Assembly: GCA_942493315.1 (NCBI GenBank)
Contig: OW818690.1
Span: 558,001-622,000, forward strand
DNA from: UBA5429 sp942493315
GTDB taxonomy: Bacteria; Bacteroidota; Bacteroidia; Bacteroidales; WCHB1-69
Direction: 5' to 3'
Length of the DNA stretch: 64,000 nt
The translations under genes were made by a program, and so were the position numbers. This document shows positions 55,952 through 63,749 of this stretch, in pieces (the first letter of the stretch is position 1; each line of letters opens with the position of its first letter). The notes under the pieces are model-generated. The model saw nothing but the letters and a program-made list of their open reading frames with translations, was not told where the DNA came from and made no database searches.

Positions 55952-56359
55952 ATGAAAAAATTATTTTTGTTATTAGCCGTATCAGGACTTGTTCTTGTAT
56001 CTTGTGGCAAAAAAGCAGAACCAACTCCAGAACCAACTCCAGCTCCTCAAGAAACTGTTGCTCCGGCTCCTACCCCTGCTCCAGAACCAGCTCCTGCTCC
56101 TGCTCCTGTTAAAAAAGTAACTAAAGCTCCTGAAGTAAAAACTGTTACTCCAAAACCTGGTGATGTAAAAACAGCTCCTGCAGTTAAACAAGATGTAAAA
56201 ACAGCACCAGCTAAACCGGTGGAACGTACTTTAGAAGAAAAAATTAAACATATTAATGAATACTCTCCTGAAGAACAAAAAGCAATTCTTAAAGAAGCTC
56301 AACAACAAACCAATACTACTGTTGGTAATACCGGAAAAACTACTAAAACTAAAAATTAA
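55952..56359 (+). CDS. Pro/Ala-rich lipoprotein
   Basis: 135 residues. The lipobox LVLVSC (Cys18) makes it a likely lipoprotein. Residues about 23-90 are Pro/Ala/Lys/Glu/Thr-rich with PEPTPAP and KTAPAVK repeats, probably an extended spacer; the end (KIKHINEYSPEEQKAILKEA) may be a short helix. No recognised function. Confidence 0.85.
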   Translation: MKKLFLLLAVSGLVLVSCGKKAEPTPEPTPAPQETVAPAPTPAPEPAPAPAPVKKVTKAPEVKTVTPKPGDVKTAPAVKQDVKTAPAKPVERTLEEKIKHINEYSPEEQKAILKEAQQQTNTTVGNTGKTTKTKN

Positions 56360-56380
56360 TTTTTGTTATAAATGACATAA

Positions 56381-56409
56381 AAAGGGAGTGAAAATCACTC
56401 CCTTTTTTT
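56381..56409. terminator. terminator between the lipoprotein and thyA
   Basis: AAAGGGAGTGA and TCACTCCCTTT form a stem of 11 pairs with a 3-base loop followed by Ts. It sits between convergent genes and could serve both. Confidence 0.88.
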
Positions 56410-56413
56410 ATTA

Positions 56414-57208
56414 TTATACCGCCACTTCTCCTTTAATATGAGGATCCGGATTATAATCTATCAATTTAAAATCCTCAAATTTAAAATCGAAAATATTTTT
56501 AATATCACCATTCATCTCCATCTTGGGTAAACTCTTAGGCGTTCTGGTTAGCTGTAGTTTAACCTGTTCTAAATGATTTGAATATATATGAACATCTCCA
56601 AATGTATGAATAAAATATTTAGGTTTAAGTTCACATACTTGTGCTACCATCATGAGTAACAATGCATAAGATGCAATATTAAAAGGTACCCCTATAAAAA
56701 CATCGGCACTTCTTTGATATAATTGACAGGAGATCTCCCCATTACTCACATAAAATTGAAATAATACATGACACGGTGGTAACTTCATTTTGTCAATTTC
56801 TGCCACATTCCACGCACTTACTATTAATCTTCTGGAGTCCGGATTATTTTTAATCTGATTGATCACATTAGAAATTTGATCTATAACTCTGCCATCTGCA
56901 CACTCCCATTGTCTCCATTGTTTTCCGTAAACAGGTCCCAGTTCTCCATTTTCATCCGCCCACTCATCCCAGATAGATACATTGTTATCCTTTAGATATT
57001 TGATATTACTCTCCCCTTTTAAAAACCATAACAATTCATGAATAATCGATCTTAAATGGAGTTTTTTAGTTGTTAAAACAGGAAAACCTTCAGCTAAATC
57101 AAACCGCATCTGATAGCCAAAAGTACTATAAGTTCCGGTTCCGGTTCTGTCAGCTTTAAATTGACCTTGATCAATAATATGTTGTAATAAATCTAAATAT
57201 TGTTTCAT
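56414..57208 (-). CDS. thyA: thymidylate synthase
   Basis: 264 residues from the ATG at 57208 (MKQYLDLL), the family's standard length; an upstream ATG at 57253 would run into the preceding gene. RTGTGT, the catalytic Cys in LPPCHVLFQFYV and QLYQRSADVFIGVPFN are present. It starts 4 bases after the Gfo/Idh gene. Confidence 0.97.
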   Translation of the reverse strand: MKQYLDLLQHIIDQGQFKADRTGTGTYSTFGYQMRFDLAEGFPVLTTKKLHLRSIIHELLWFLKGESNIKYLKDNNVSIWDEWADENGELGPVYGKQWRQWECADGRVIDQISNVINQIKNNPDSRRLIVSAWNVAEIDKMKLPPCHVLFQFYVSNGEISCQLYQRSADVFIGVPFNIASYALLLMMVAQVCELKPKYFIHTFGDVHIYSNHLEQVKLQLTRTPKSLPKMEMNGDIKNIFDFKFEDFKLIDYNPDPHIKGEVAV

Positions 57209-57212
57209 TGTA

Positions 57213-58172
57213 TTAAATAATAGAATATACTGACAAAAAAGGATGTTTTTCACCTAAATTAATTTCAGGTTTTTGTGTTCGGATTTGGTGACATAAATTG
57301 ACATAAGGATAGGCATCTTGCAATGTAAATCCTTCATTTTGAACAATTTTTTGATAAGATAATGTGTGTAAATCGGTAAACCCATCACTAAATTCAAAAG
57401 ATTCATTATTGATCAAAATAGAACGATAGGTTGTTTTCCCGGTTTCCCGAATCTCTTTAGGAATATACAAAGCATCTATACTTAAAAACCATCTGACTCT
57501 TGCTTTTTCCAATTCTAAATATCCTGCAGCTACTGTAGGTGTGGATAGATGAACGACACATTTTTGAACATTTCCGAAAATGTGAATTAACATGTCCAAA
57601 AAATGAGATCCGATATTGGTTGTTATTCCGCCCGCTTTCTCTACATCTGATTTCCATGAATAGGTGTACCAATTTCCTCTACCGGTTATATAGGTCAAAT
57701 CAATATCATATTTGGTGTCATTAGGATTGCTTTGAACCATCCTGTTTAATTCAATAACTGAAGGGTGATGTCTGAGCTGAAGAATATGATACACTTTTTT
57801 ACCGGTATCTTTCTCAATATCAAATAGTCCCTCAATATTCCAGGGATTCAGAACCAATGGTTTTTCACAAATTGCATTTGCATTATTTCTTAAAGCCAGT
57901 CTGATGTGAGCATCATGTAAGTAATTTGGTGAACAAACAGATACAAATTGGACCCCTTTTTGTTCTGAATCTTTTGATAAACGATATAAATGTCTATCAA
58001 ACCTTTCAGCTTCCAAAAAAAGGGATGCTTCCGGAAAATAGCTATCAATAATGCCAACACTGTCTGATTTATCCAATATGGCTACCAATTGATTTCCGGT
58101 CTCTTTTATAGCTTTAAAATGTCTTGGAGCGACATATCCTGCTGCTCCAATCAATGCAAAACGGTAACTCAT
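57213..58172 (-). CDS. Gfo/Idh/MocA oxidoreductase, WlbA-like
   Basis: 319 residues with a Rossmann N-terminus (FALIGAAGYVAPRHFKAI) and CEKPLVLN. The pattern resembles WlbA/WbpB, which oxidises UDP-GlcNAcA in O-antigen sugar synthesis. No other O-antigen genes are adjacent. The ATG overlaps the rluB stop by one base (TAATG). Confidence 0.88.
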   Translation of the reverse strand: MSYRFALIGAAGYVAPRHFKAIKETGNQLVAILDKSDSVGIIDSYFPEASLFLEAERFDRHLYRLSKDSEQKGVQFVSVCSPNYLHDAHIRLALRNNANAICEKPLVLNPWNIEGLFDIEKDTGKKVYHILQLRHHPSVIELNRMVQSNPNDTKYDIDLTYITGRGNWYTYSWKSDVEKAGGITTNIGSHFLDMLIHIFGNVQKCVVHLSTPTVAAGYLELEKARVRWFLSIDALYIPKEIRETGKTTYRSILINNESFEFSDGFTDLHTLSYQKIVQNEGFTLQDAYPYVNLCHQIRTQKPEINLGEKHPFLSVYSII

Positions 58173-60223
58173 TATTTAGATTTTACACTCATTTTTAAAA
58201 TGTTCACTTCTGCAGTTGTTAAAAAGCGCCATTCTCCTCTAGGTAAATCTTTTTTGGTCAAACCAGCAAATACAACCCGATCCAACTTAACAATTTCGTA
58301 TCCTAATTGTTCAAAAATTCTTCTAACAATTCTGTTTCTGCCTGAATGAATAGTAACACCAACTTCTTTTTTAGAACTTCCTACATAAGCAATTTCATCC
58401 ACTTTAATTTCTCCATCTTCCAATTCAATGCCGTTAGCTATAGCTTCAAAATCGTTTGATGTTAAATTTTTATCCAATTCAGCATAATACACTTTTCTTA
58501 CTTCGTGTTTCGGATGAGTCAATTTTTTTGTAAGATCACCATCATTGGTAAACAATAATAATCCGGTGGTGTTTTTATCTAATCTTCCTACAGGATATAT
58601 TCTCTCTTTACAAGCTCCTTTTACCAGTTGAAGAACATGTTTACGATCTTTTTCATCATCTGTAGTAGTTATAAAATCTTTAGGTTTATTTAAAACTAAA
58701 TAAACAGGTTTCTCTCTTTGAAGAATTTTATCACCAAAACGAACCTCATCAGTTGGCAACACCTTACTTCCCATCTCTGTAATAACTTCACCATTCACAG
58801 TTACTGAACCGGATTCAATAAGAACATCAGCTTCTCTTCTGGAACAAACTCCTGCATTACTGATATATTTATTTAAACGAATAGGACCGTGTAATTCTTC
58901 ATGTTCTAAAGAAAGAATCTTTTGTTTTGGAGGATTTTGACGTCCTTCAGCAATCCTTTTTTCAACAATTTCAGTTAATATTGAGGATTCTGCAGTTACA
59001 TCTCTTCTTCTTCTCTTTGGTTGTTCATCCTCATTGTTAAAAGATCTTCTCGGTCTGTCATTTCCAAATGATCCTCTTGGTTTGTCATCACTATATGATC
59101 TACGTGGTCTATCATCGCCTGATTCGGGACGTGGTCTATCTTCTCCAAATGATCTTCTTGGTCTCTCATCACCTGATTCACGACGTGGTCTATCTTCTCC
59201 AAATGATCTTCTTGGTCTGTCATCACTGGACTCACGACGTGGTCTGTCGCTGCTGTATGATCTCTTTGGTCTGTCATCACTGGACTCACGACGTGGTCTA
59301 TCGCTGCTGTAAGGTCTCTTTGGTCTATCGTCACTGGACTCACGACGTGGTCTGTCGCTGCTGTAAGGTCTCTTTGGTCTATCGTCACTGGACTCACGAC
59401 GTGGTCTATCGCTGCTGTAAGGTCTCTTTGGTCTGTCATCACTGGACTCACGACGTGGTCTGTCGCTGCTGTAAGGTCTCTTTGGTCTGTCATCACTGGA
59501 CTCACGACGTGGTCTGTCGCTGCTGTAAGGTCTCTTTGGTCTATCGTCACTGGACTCACGACGTGGTCTGTCGCTGCTGTAAGGTCTCTTTGGTCTGTCG
59601 TCACTGGACTCACGACGTGGTCTGTCGCTGCTGTAAGGTCTCTTTGGTCTGTCGTCACTGGACTCACGACGTGGTCTGTCGCTGCTGTAAGGTCTCTTTG
59701 GTCTGTCGTCACTGGACTCACGACGTGGTCTGTCGCTGCTGTAAGGTCTCTTTGGTCTGTCGTCACTGGACTCACGACGTGGTCTGTCGCTGCTGTAAGG
59801 TCTCTTTGGTCTGTCGTCACTGGACTCACGACGTGGTCTGTCGCTGCTGTAAGGTCTCTTTGGTCTATCATCACTAGAGGACTCACGACGTGGTCTGTCG
59901 CTGCTGTAAGATCTTTTTGGTCTGTCATCACTAGAGGACTCACGACGTGGTCTGTCGCTGCTGTAAGATCTTTTTGGTCTGTCATCACTAGAGGACTCAC
60001 GACGTGGTCTGTCGCTATCAAACGATCTTTTGGGTTTATCATCATTGAAAGAACTGCGTGGTTTCTCATCGATTCTTGTTCTGCGAGGTTTCTCTTCTCC
60101 TTCTTTAAATGTTCTTTTTCTGTCAGTACCCTCAGAACTTCCTCTTGAATATTCTCTTTTTGGGCGCTCATCAGCTTTTTTGCGTGTTCCGGAAAAACTA
60201 CGCTTCTCTTTCTTTTCTTCCAT
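58172..60223 (-). CDS. rluB: RluB-type rRNA pseudouridine synthase with giant repeat N-terminus
   Basis: 683 residues. Residues about 1-430 are low-complexity Arg/Ser/Asp/Pro repeats with the core RRESSDDRPKRPYSSDRP. An S4 domain follows (about 440-500, IRLNKYISNAGVCSRREAD), then the catalytic block PVGRLDKNTTGLLLFTNDGD with the Asp nucleophile. RluB acts on 23S rRNA. A basic, acidic-mixed disordered leader is common in Bacteroidota RluB, but this is very long. Operon with the Gfo/Idh gene and thyA. Confidence 0.93.
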   Translation of the reverse strand: MEEKKEKRSFSGTRKKADERPKREYSRGSSEGTDRKRTFKEGEEKPRRTRIDEKPRSSFNDDKPKRSFDSDRPRRESSSDDRPKRSYSSDRPRRESSSDDRPKRSYSSDRPRRESSSDDRPKRPYSSDRPRRESSDDRPKRPYSSDRPRRESSDDRPKRPYSSDRPRRESSDDRPKRPYSSDRPRRESSDDRPKRPYSSDRPRRESSDDRPKRPYSSDRPRRESSDDRPKRPYSSDRPRRESSDDRPKRPYSSDRPRRESSDDRPKRPYSSDRPRRESSDDRPKRPYSSDRPRRESSDDRPKRPYSSDRPRRESSDDRPKRSYSSDRPRRESSDDRPRRSFGEDRPRRESGDERPRRSFGEDRPRPESGDDRPRRSYSDDKPRGSFGNDRPRRSFNNEDEQPKRRRRDVTAESSILTEIVEKRIAEGRQNPPKQKILSLEHEELHGPIRLNKYISNAGVCSRREADVLIESGSVTVNGEVITEMGSKVLPTDEVRFGDKILQREKPVYLVLNKPKDFITTTDDEKDRKHVLQLVKGACKERIYPVGRLDKNTTGLLLFTNDGDLTKKLTHPKHEVRKVYYAELDKNLTSNDFEAIANGIELEDGEIKVDEIAYVGSSKKEVGVTIHSGRNRIVRRIFEQLGYEIVKLDRVVFAGLTKKDLPRGEWRFLTTAEVNILKMSVKSK
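59226..60010 (-). repeat. in-frame 54/57-bp minisatellite inside rluB
   Basis: About 15 near-identical units; most are 54 bases and the three nearest the gene start are 57 (an added Ser codon). All lengths are multiples of three, so copy-number change keeps the frame. Neighbouring units differ by a few silent or conservative bases. Confidence 0.93.
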
Positions 60224-60282
60224 TATATCAATAAATTAACGTAAAATTTTGTCAAATAAAAATTGGCTATTATTTGAACCTG

Positions 60283-60311
60283 CAAAGATACATCAAATTT
60301 TTATATCTTTG
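60283..60311. promoter_or_regulatory. divergent -7 elements for rluB and the cysteine synthase
   Basis: Minus-strand TATCTTTG (60283-60290) faces rluB, and plus-strand TATCTTTGC (60304-60311) faces the 60364 gene. They are 13 bases apart, so the two promoters overlap. Confidence 0.55.
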
Positions 60312-60363
60312 CTTACGATTTTAATGAGTTTAATTTTTTTATTTATAACAATATTAATAGTTT

Positions 60364-61467
60364 ATGGATCAATCTCGTGTCATTCAACATTTAAAAAGTA
60401 TGATTGGAAATACTCCACTTTTGGAGATCCATTTTACATACAAAAACGAACCCAGGAGAATTTTCGCTAAAGCAGAAAATTTGAATATGACCGGAAGTAT
60501 TAAAGATAGAATGGCATACCATATATTATCTCAGGCTTATGAAAGTGGTGTATTGAAACCGGGAATGGATATTTTTGAAGCCACCAGCGGCAATACCGGG
60601 ATCTCTATTGCTGCCATTGGCCGTGCTTTAGGACATCAGGTGCACATTTTTATGCCCGATTGGATGAGTGATGAAAGGAAAAATATCATGCGATCATTAG
60701 GAGCAAAATTGAGATTGGTTTCTAAGGATGAGGGTGGTTTTTTGGGAAGTATTGAAATGGCAAATCAAGCAGCAGAAGTTAATAATGGGTTTCTTCCTTT
60801 ACAATTTAGCAATCTCCACAATCCCGAAGCACATTATTTGACCACCGGACCTGAAATTTGGTGGCAAATGAAGTTCCGCAATCTGATTCCGGATGCTTTT
60901 GTAGCTGGTGTAGGTACAGGAGGAACAGTGATGGGCGTTGGTCAGTTTTTGAAAGAGCAAAATCCGGCCTGTAAAATATACCCTTTAGAACCGTCCAACT
61001 CCCCCACGATGTCAACCGGACATAAAGTGGGAAAACATAGGATTCAAGGGATATCCGATGAATTTATTCCCGCAATATGTAAGTTAGACCAATTAGATGA
61101 TATCATCAGTGTTGATGATGGAGATGCAATGATTATGGCACAAAAACTTTCTTCACAATTGGGCTTAGCTGTAGGAATCTCTTCCGGTGCCAATTTTTTG
61201 GGAGCTCTTTTAGTTCAGGAGAAATTAGGGAAAGATGCTTTGGTAGTAACTGTCTTTTCAGATGATAACAAAAAATATCTTTCTACTGACCTTATGCGCG
61301 AAGAACCGATTAAATCAAATTTCTTAAGTACTGACATCCAACTATCTTGTTTCCTTCCATACAAAAGAGTATGCATGACTTGCTGCGACTCAACCCTATG
61401 TTCAGACTGCAACATTCACGACCAAGACTATCTCCTTCCCGAATGCTGTAGAAGACTGATTCAATAA
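60364..61467 (+). CDS. PLP-dependent cysteine synthase-like enzyme with Cys-rich tail
   Basis: 367 residues. The PLP Lys is in TGSIKDRMAYH near residue 48, SGNTG and GTGGTVMGVG bind substrate and cofactor phosphate. The fold is that of O-acetylserine sulfhydrylase. Residues about 330-367 form a tail with nine Cys (CFLPYKRVCMTCC, CSDC, CC), unlike ordinary CysK; it may bind a metal or a cluster. Reaction and regulation remain uncertain. Confidence 0.9.
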   Translation: MDQSRVIQHLKSMIGNTPLLEIHFTYKNEPRRIFAKAENLNMTGSIKDRMAYHILSQAYESGVLKPGMDIFEATSGNTGISIAAIGRALGHQVHIFMPDWMSDERKNIMRSLGAKLRLVSKDEGGFLGSIEMANQAAEVNNGFLPLQFSNLHNPEAHYLTTGPEIWWQMKFRNLIPDAFVAGVGTGGTVMGVGQFLKEQNPACKIYPLEPSNSPTMSTGHKVGKHRIQGISDEFIPAICKLDQLDDIISVDDGDAMIMAQKLSSQLGLAVGISSGANFLGALLVQEKLGKDALVVTVFSDDNKKYLSTDLMREEPIKSNFLSTDIQLSCFLPYKRVCMTCCDSTLCSDCNIHDQDYLLPECCRRLIQ

Positions 61468-61468
61468 T

Positions 61469-61631
61469 TAACAGATAACAGGTAACAGATAACAGGTAAC
61501 AGATAACAGGTAACAGATAACAGGTAACAGATAACAGGTTTCAGGTATTAGGTATCAGGTATTAGGTATTAGTTATTAGGTTTTTCCTTGTTATTCACTA
61601 TTCATTATTCACTATTCATTATTCACTATTT
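61469..61631. repeat. 14-bp tandem repeats of several words
   Basis: Five 14-base units of ACAGATAACAGGTA (to about 61540) are followed by GTATTAG-type words and then TTCATTATTCACTA units from 61591. They lead directly into the GC-rich repeat at 61633. The gap holds no gene. Confidence 0.85.
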
Positions 61632-61632
61632 T

Positions 61633-61792
61633 GGGCATTCCGGCTCGCAGGCTCGCCGTCGGTCTCCGGCCTGTACTCCTCGTTTCGCTGCAAGGGGCTG
61701 ATCGGCCGGGCAGTAGCTCCTTCGTCGCTCTGCCCGATCCGTCAGCCCATAAGCAGCTCAACTTGCGGGGTACCTGGCCTTCGCCCTAATGC
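61633..61792 (+). repeat. GC-rich structured repeat, copy 1 (possible RNA)
   Basis: 160 bases, far richer in GC than its surroundings, from GGGCATTCC to CCCTAATGC. Possible stems: GCATT with AATGC at the ends; GGCC and GTAC (61668-61676) with GTAC and GGCC (61770-61779); and a central hairpin. In this hairpin GCTGC, GGGCTGA and CGGGCAG (61707-61713) pair with CTGCCCG, TCAGCCC and GCAGC (61730-61757). The 16-base loop starts TAGCTCC. The second copy at 63385-63593 keeps loop and fold with different stem bases. GC-rich sequence extends to 61815. Confidence 0.75.
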
Positions 61793-61823
61793 GGGGGATC
61801 ATTACCCGACGGAGCTTTAATTG

Positions 61824-61933
61824 GCTAATCTATTAAAAGATGGGTGAGTTTTTTGCTAAATTTTTGATTTTAAACACTTTTTAAAGTTTTGTGATTTTGC
61901 ATCACAATAGCACCAATCTTTTTTTAGATTAGC
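61824..61933 (+). repeat. left terminal unit, itself an inverted repeat
   Basis: The first 23 bases (GCTAATCTATTAAAAG...) match the reverse complement of the last 23 (ending TTTAGATTAGC) at 20 of 23 positions. The same layout is seen in the first insertion sequence. Confidence 0.78.
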
Positions 61934-61976
61934 AGATTTTTTTTCAAAAGTTTGGCAATTCATTCATTTTTTTGTT

Positions 61977-61984
61977 TATATTTG
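61977..61984 (+). promoter_or_regulatory. -7 element (TATATTTG) for the transposase
   Basis: TATATTTGC, 36 bases before the ATG at 62020, with TTTG at 61951. The leader before the ATG resembles that of the first insertion sequence (CTAA, then CTCAAAA and ACTATGAA). Confidence 0.6.
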
Positions 61985-62019
61985 CATCAATATCAATGAC
62001 TCACTAAACTCAAAAAACT

Positions 62020-63045
62020 ATGAATGAACTACCCCAATCCTCTAAGCAAACCATTGACCCTACTTCAGTTCAACCATCACCATCTGCTGAAGTTAACCCA
62101 AAAAAAAAGAGTTTTGTTAATCCTTTGGCTTCGATATGTAAATATATCAGTGAGAAGCAAGTCAGGGTGTGTCCTAAATGTGGAAAATCACATTTTATTC
62201 TAAACGGTAAGAAAAAAGGAGTTCAATATTTTCTTTGTAAGAGTTGTGGCAGAAGCTTTAATGAGTTCTCTGGGACAACGATCTCTTATATCAAAAAGAA
62301 GGAAAAATTACAATCCTACTTCTTGTTGATGTTATCAGGAACAGGAATCAAAGATTGTTCTGATGCATTGGATATCTCTAACCAAACTTCATTTGATTGG
62401 AGACATAAAATTATATCCTCTCTGGGTGAATATGTCCCGGATAAATATCGAGGAATAACGGAAATGATTGATATTTCAGAACCTTTCTCCCGAAAGGGTC
62501 AAGGAGCCAAAGCTAAACAAATAGGACAAAAAGGAAAGATAACGAATCCTGCCTGTAATAGAAAAGCAGAAAGTATCCGAAATGGGGAATACAAACCTCT
62601 TTCTTTAGTGGCTATTGGGGACAGAAATACCCATTTTGAGATCACGATTGTTCATCAGGGAGCATTACAAGAAGATGAGTTAAAGAAACATATTGGTAAA
62701 AAACTAAACAAAGTAAAAAAACTATGTTTGAGTGATCATCCGATTCTTAAACAATTTGCAGGAAAGAGAAAGATCAGCTACTTTATTAGAAAAAAGGATC
62801 AGAAAGTGAAAGGATGTAACCAATATTATGATACAAAAACGATTGAAAGCAGATACCTAAAATTATTTGCTTTTATGGATCGGTTTCATGGAGTATCCTC
62901 CAGTTATCTGCAAAACTATCTGTATTGGTATATGATCTTTGAACAGATCAAATTCAGATTAGATCCCTCATCTGCTATGATTGAAAAATCGATCTCAATC
63001 AACGATGGAAAAGAAAACTACAAACATTGTAAAATGTTTGTATAA
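62020..63045 (+). CDS. transposase with zinc ribbon, IS1595-like
   Basis: 341 residues. Zinc ribbon CPKCGKSH...CKSCGRSF (about residues 46-69), then FNEFSGTTISYIKKKEKL, and a C-terminal HGVSSSYLQNYLYWYMIF. It is related to the 47431 transposase along its length but clearly different in sequence, so they are separate elements. Catalytic acids not assigned with confidence (LSDHPIL is one candidate). Confidence 0.86.
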   Translation: MNELPQSSKQTIDPTSVQPSPSAEVNPKKKSFVNPLASICKYISEKQVRVCPKCGKSHFILNGKKKGVQYFLCKSCGRSFNEFSGTTISYIKKKEKLQSYFLLMLSGTGIKDCSDALDISNQTSFDWRHKIISSLGEYVPDKYRGITEMIDISEPFSRKGQGAKAKQIGQKGKITNPACNRKAESIRNGEYKPLSLVAIGDRNTHFEITIVHQGALQEDELKKHIGKKLNKVKKLCLSDHPILKQFAGKRKISYFIRKKDQKVKGCNQYYDTKTIESRYLKLFAFMDRFHGVSSSYLQNYLYWYMIFEQIKFRLDPSSAMIEKSISINDGKENYKHCKMFV

Positions 63046-63070
63046 CACAAAAACAACTTTATTATAAATG

Positions 63071-63100
63071 ATTTCACCATTTTTTTTAAAATGGTGAAAT
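63071..63100. terminator. hairpin after the transposase
   Basis: ATTTCACCATTTT and its exact complement form a 13-bp stem with a 4-base T loop, 26 bases after the stop codon. There is no long T-tract, so termination is probable rather than certain. Confidence 0.6.
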
Positions 63101-63233
63101 TGGTGTGTTAATTTATAATATTTGTCAAATCTGAAGAAGATTTGATCTAATTTTAGTGAGATAAATTTAAAATTTTTGTTAATTTTTGAATTACCAAATG
63201 GGTGATTGAATTTGAAATTTTGGTTTTCAATTG

Positions 63234-63343
63234 GCTAATCTATTAAAAGGTTGTTACTAATCGGATGCAAAATCACTAAATTTTATATCTTACAATTAAT
63301 GAACAATTTACACATATTTTCACCAATCATTAATAAGAATACC
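63234..63343 (-). repeat. right terminal unit of the second insertion sequence
   Basis: Begins GCTAATCTATTAAAAG, identical to the start of the left unit, and holds CACCAATC at the same offset (87 bases) as in the left unit. Its outer end is diverged. Confidence 0.7.
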
Positions 63344-63384
63344 CGATTACTGCTCCGCAGGACAATGAGCCCCACCTTTCCTCC

Positions 63385-63593
63385 GCATTAGGGTGAAGGC
63401 CAAGTACCCCGCATGCAGGTACACCTAGTGGTGCACGTGACCGGCAGAGCGACGGAGGAGCTCCTGCCGGGCCGATGCAACACTTGGTGTGGCTGCGAGG
63501 AGTACTGGCCGGAGACCGACCCTTTGGCTGGCGACGCGATCATTATTCCTATTTGTTCGGATTTGGGTTGAGCGCAGCCAAAGGGGAATGCCC
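63385..63593 (-). repeat. GC-rich structured repeat, copy 2, inverted (possible RNA)
   Basis: On the minus strand it runs from GGGCATTCC (63593) to CCCTAATGC (63385) and shares GTCGGTCTCCGGCC, the 16-base loop and GCGGGGTAC with copy 1. Its central stem pairs CACCAAGTGTTGCA with TGCACCACTAGGTG-like bases (12 of 14) and CCGGCAG with CTGCCGG, while copy 1 has unrelated outer stem bases. Compensatory change supports a conserved fold. It is longer than copy 1 by about 50 bases. GC-rich sequence continues to 63352. Confidence 0.75.
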
Positions 63594-63601
63594 TGAAAAA
63601 A

Positions 63602-63634
63602 GACTACAGACAACGGACCACGGACTGCAGACGA
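63602..63634. repeat. heptad word repeat (GACNACG/GACTACA type)
   Basis: About four 7-base units near GACTACA, GACAACG, GACCACG and GACTGCA directly follow GC-rich copy 2, as 14-base words precede copy 1. Confidence 0.65.
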
Positions 63635-63671
63635 ATGAAAAATGAGCACATGAGCATTCTGATTTTTTTAA

Positions 63672-63679
63672 TATATTTG
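63672..63679 (+). promoter_or_regulatory. -7 element (TATATTTG) for the last gene
   Basis: TATATTTGC, 71 bases before the ATG at 63750. Confidence 0.5.
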
Positions 63680-63749
63680 CATCGAACATCAAGTTTATTC
63701 TACATCAACTCTTTTTAGAAAATTTTGATTAATTGGATATAAATATTTT

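Larger units (their letters stand above)
61824..63343 (+). mobile_element. second insertion sequence with ~110-bp terminal repeats (IS1595-like)
   Basis: About 1520 bases with one transposase. Left unit 61824-61933 and right unit 63234-63343 are the same length and are inverted copies; a shared GATGCAAAATCAC block lies at matching positions. Outer boundaries are approximate. A 7-base direct repeat TACCCGA at 61803 and 63340 could be a target mark but does not fit the boundaries well. Confidence 0.75.

Noticed and set aside
59226..60010. CRISPR-like array of regular repeats
   Set aside because: Units are contiguous, in frame and have no unique spacers; no cas genes nearby.
58996..60171. Long open frames in other frames on both strands of the rluB repeat region (for example 59068-59877 +)
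   Set aside because: They are by-products of the in-frame 54-bp repeat, which keeps every frame open; only the rluB frame joins known domains.
61803..63346. TACCCGA direct repeat as target duplication of the second insertion sequence
   Set aside because: The repeat lies outside the best terminal-repeat boundaries on the left by 14 bases, so it may be chance or part of the GC-rich repeats.
63425..63649. Minus-strand 74-codon frame in GC-rich DNA
   Set aside because: It covers the structured repeat copy 2 and has no protein-like features.
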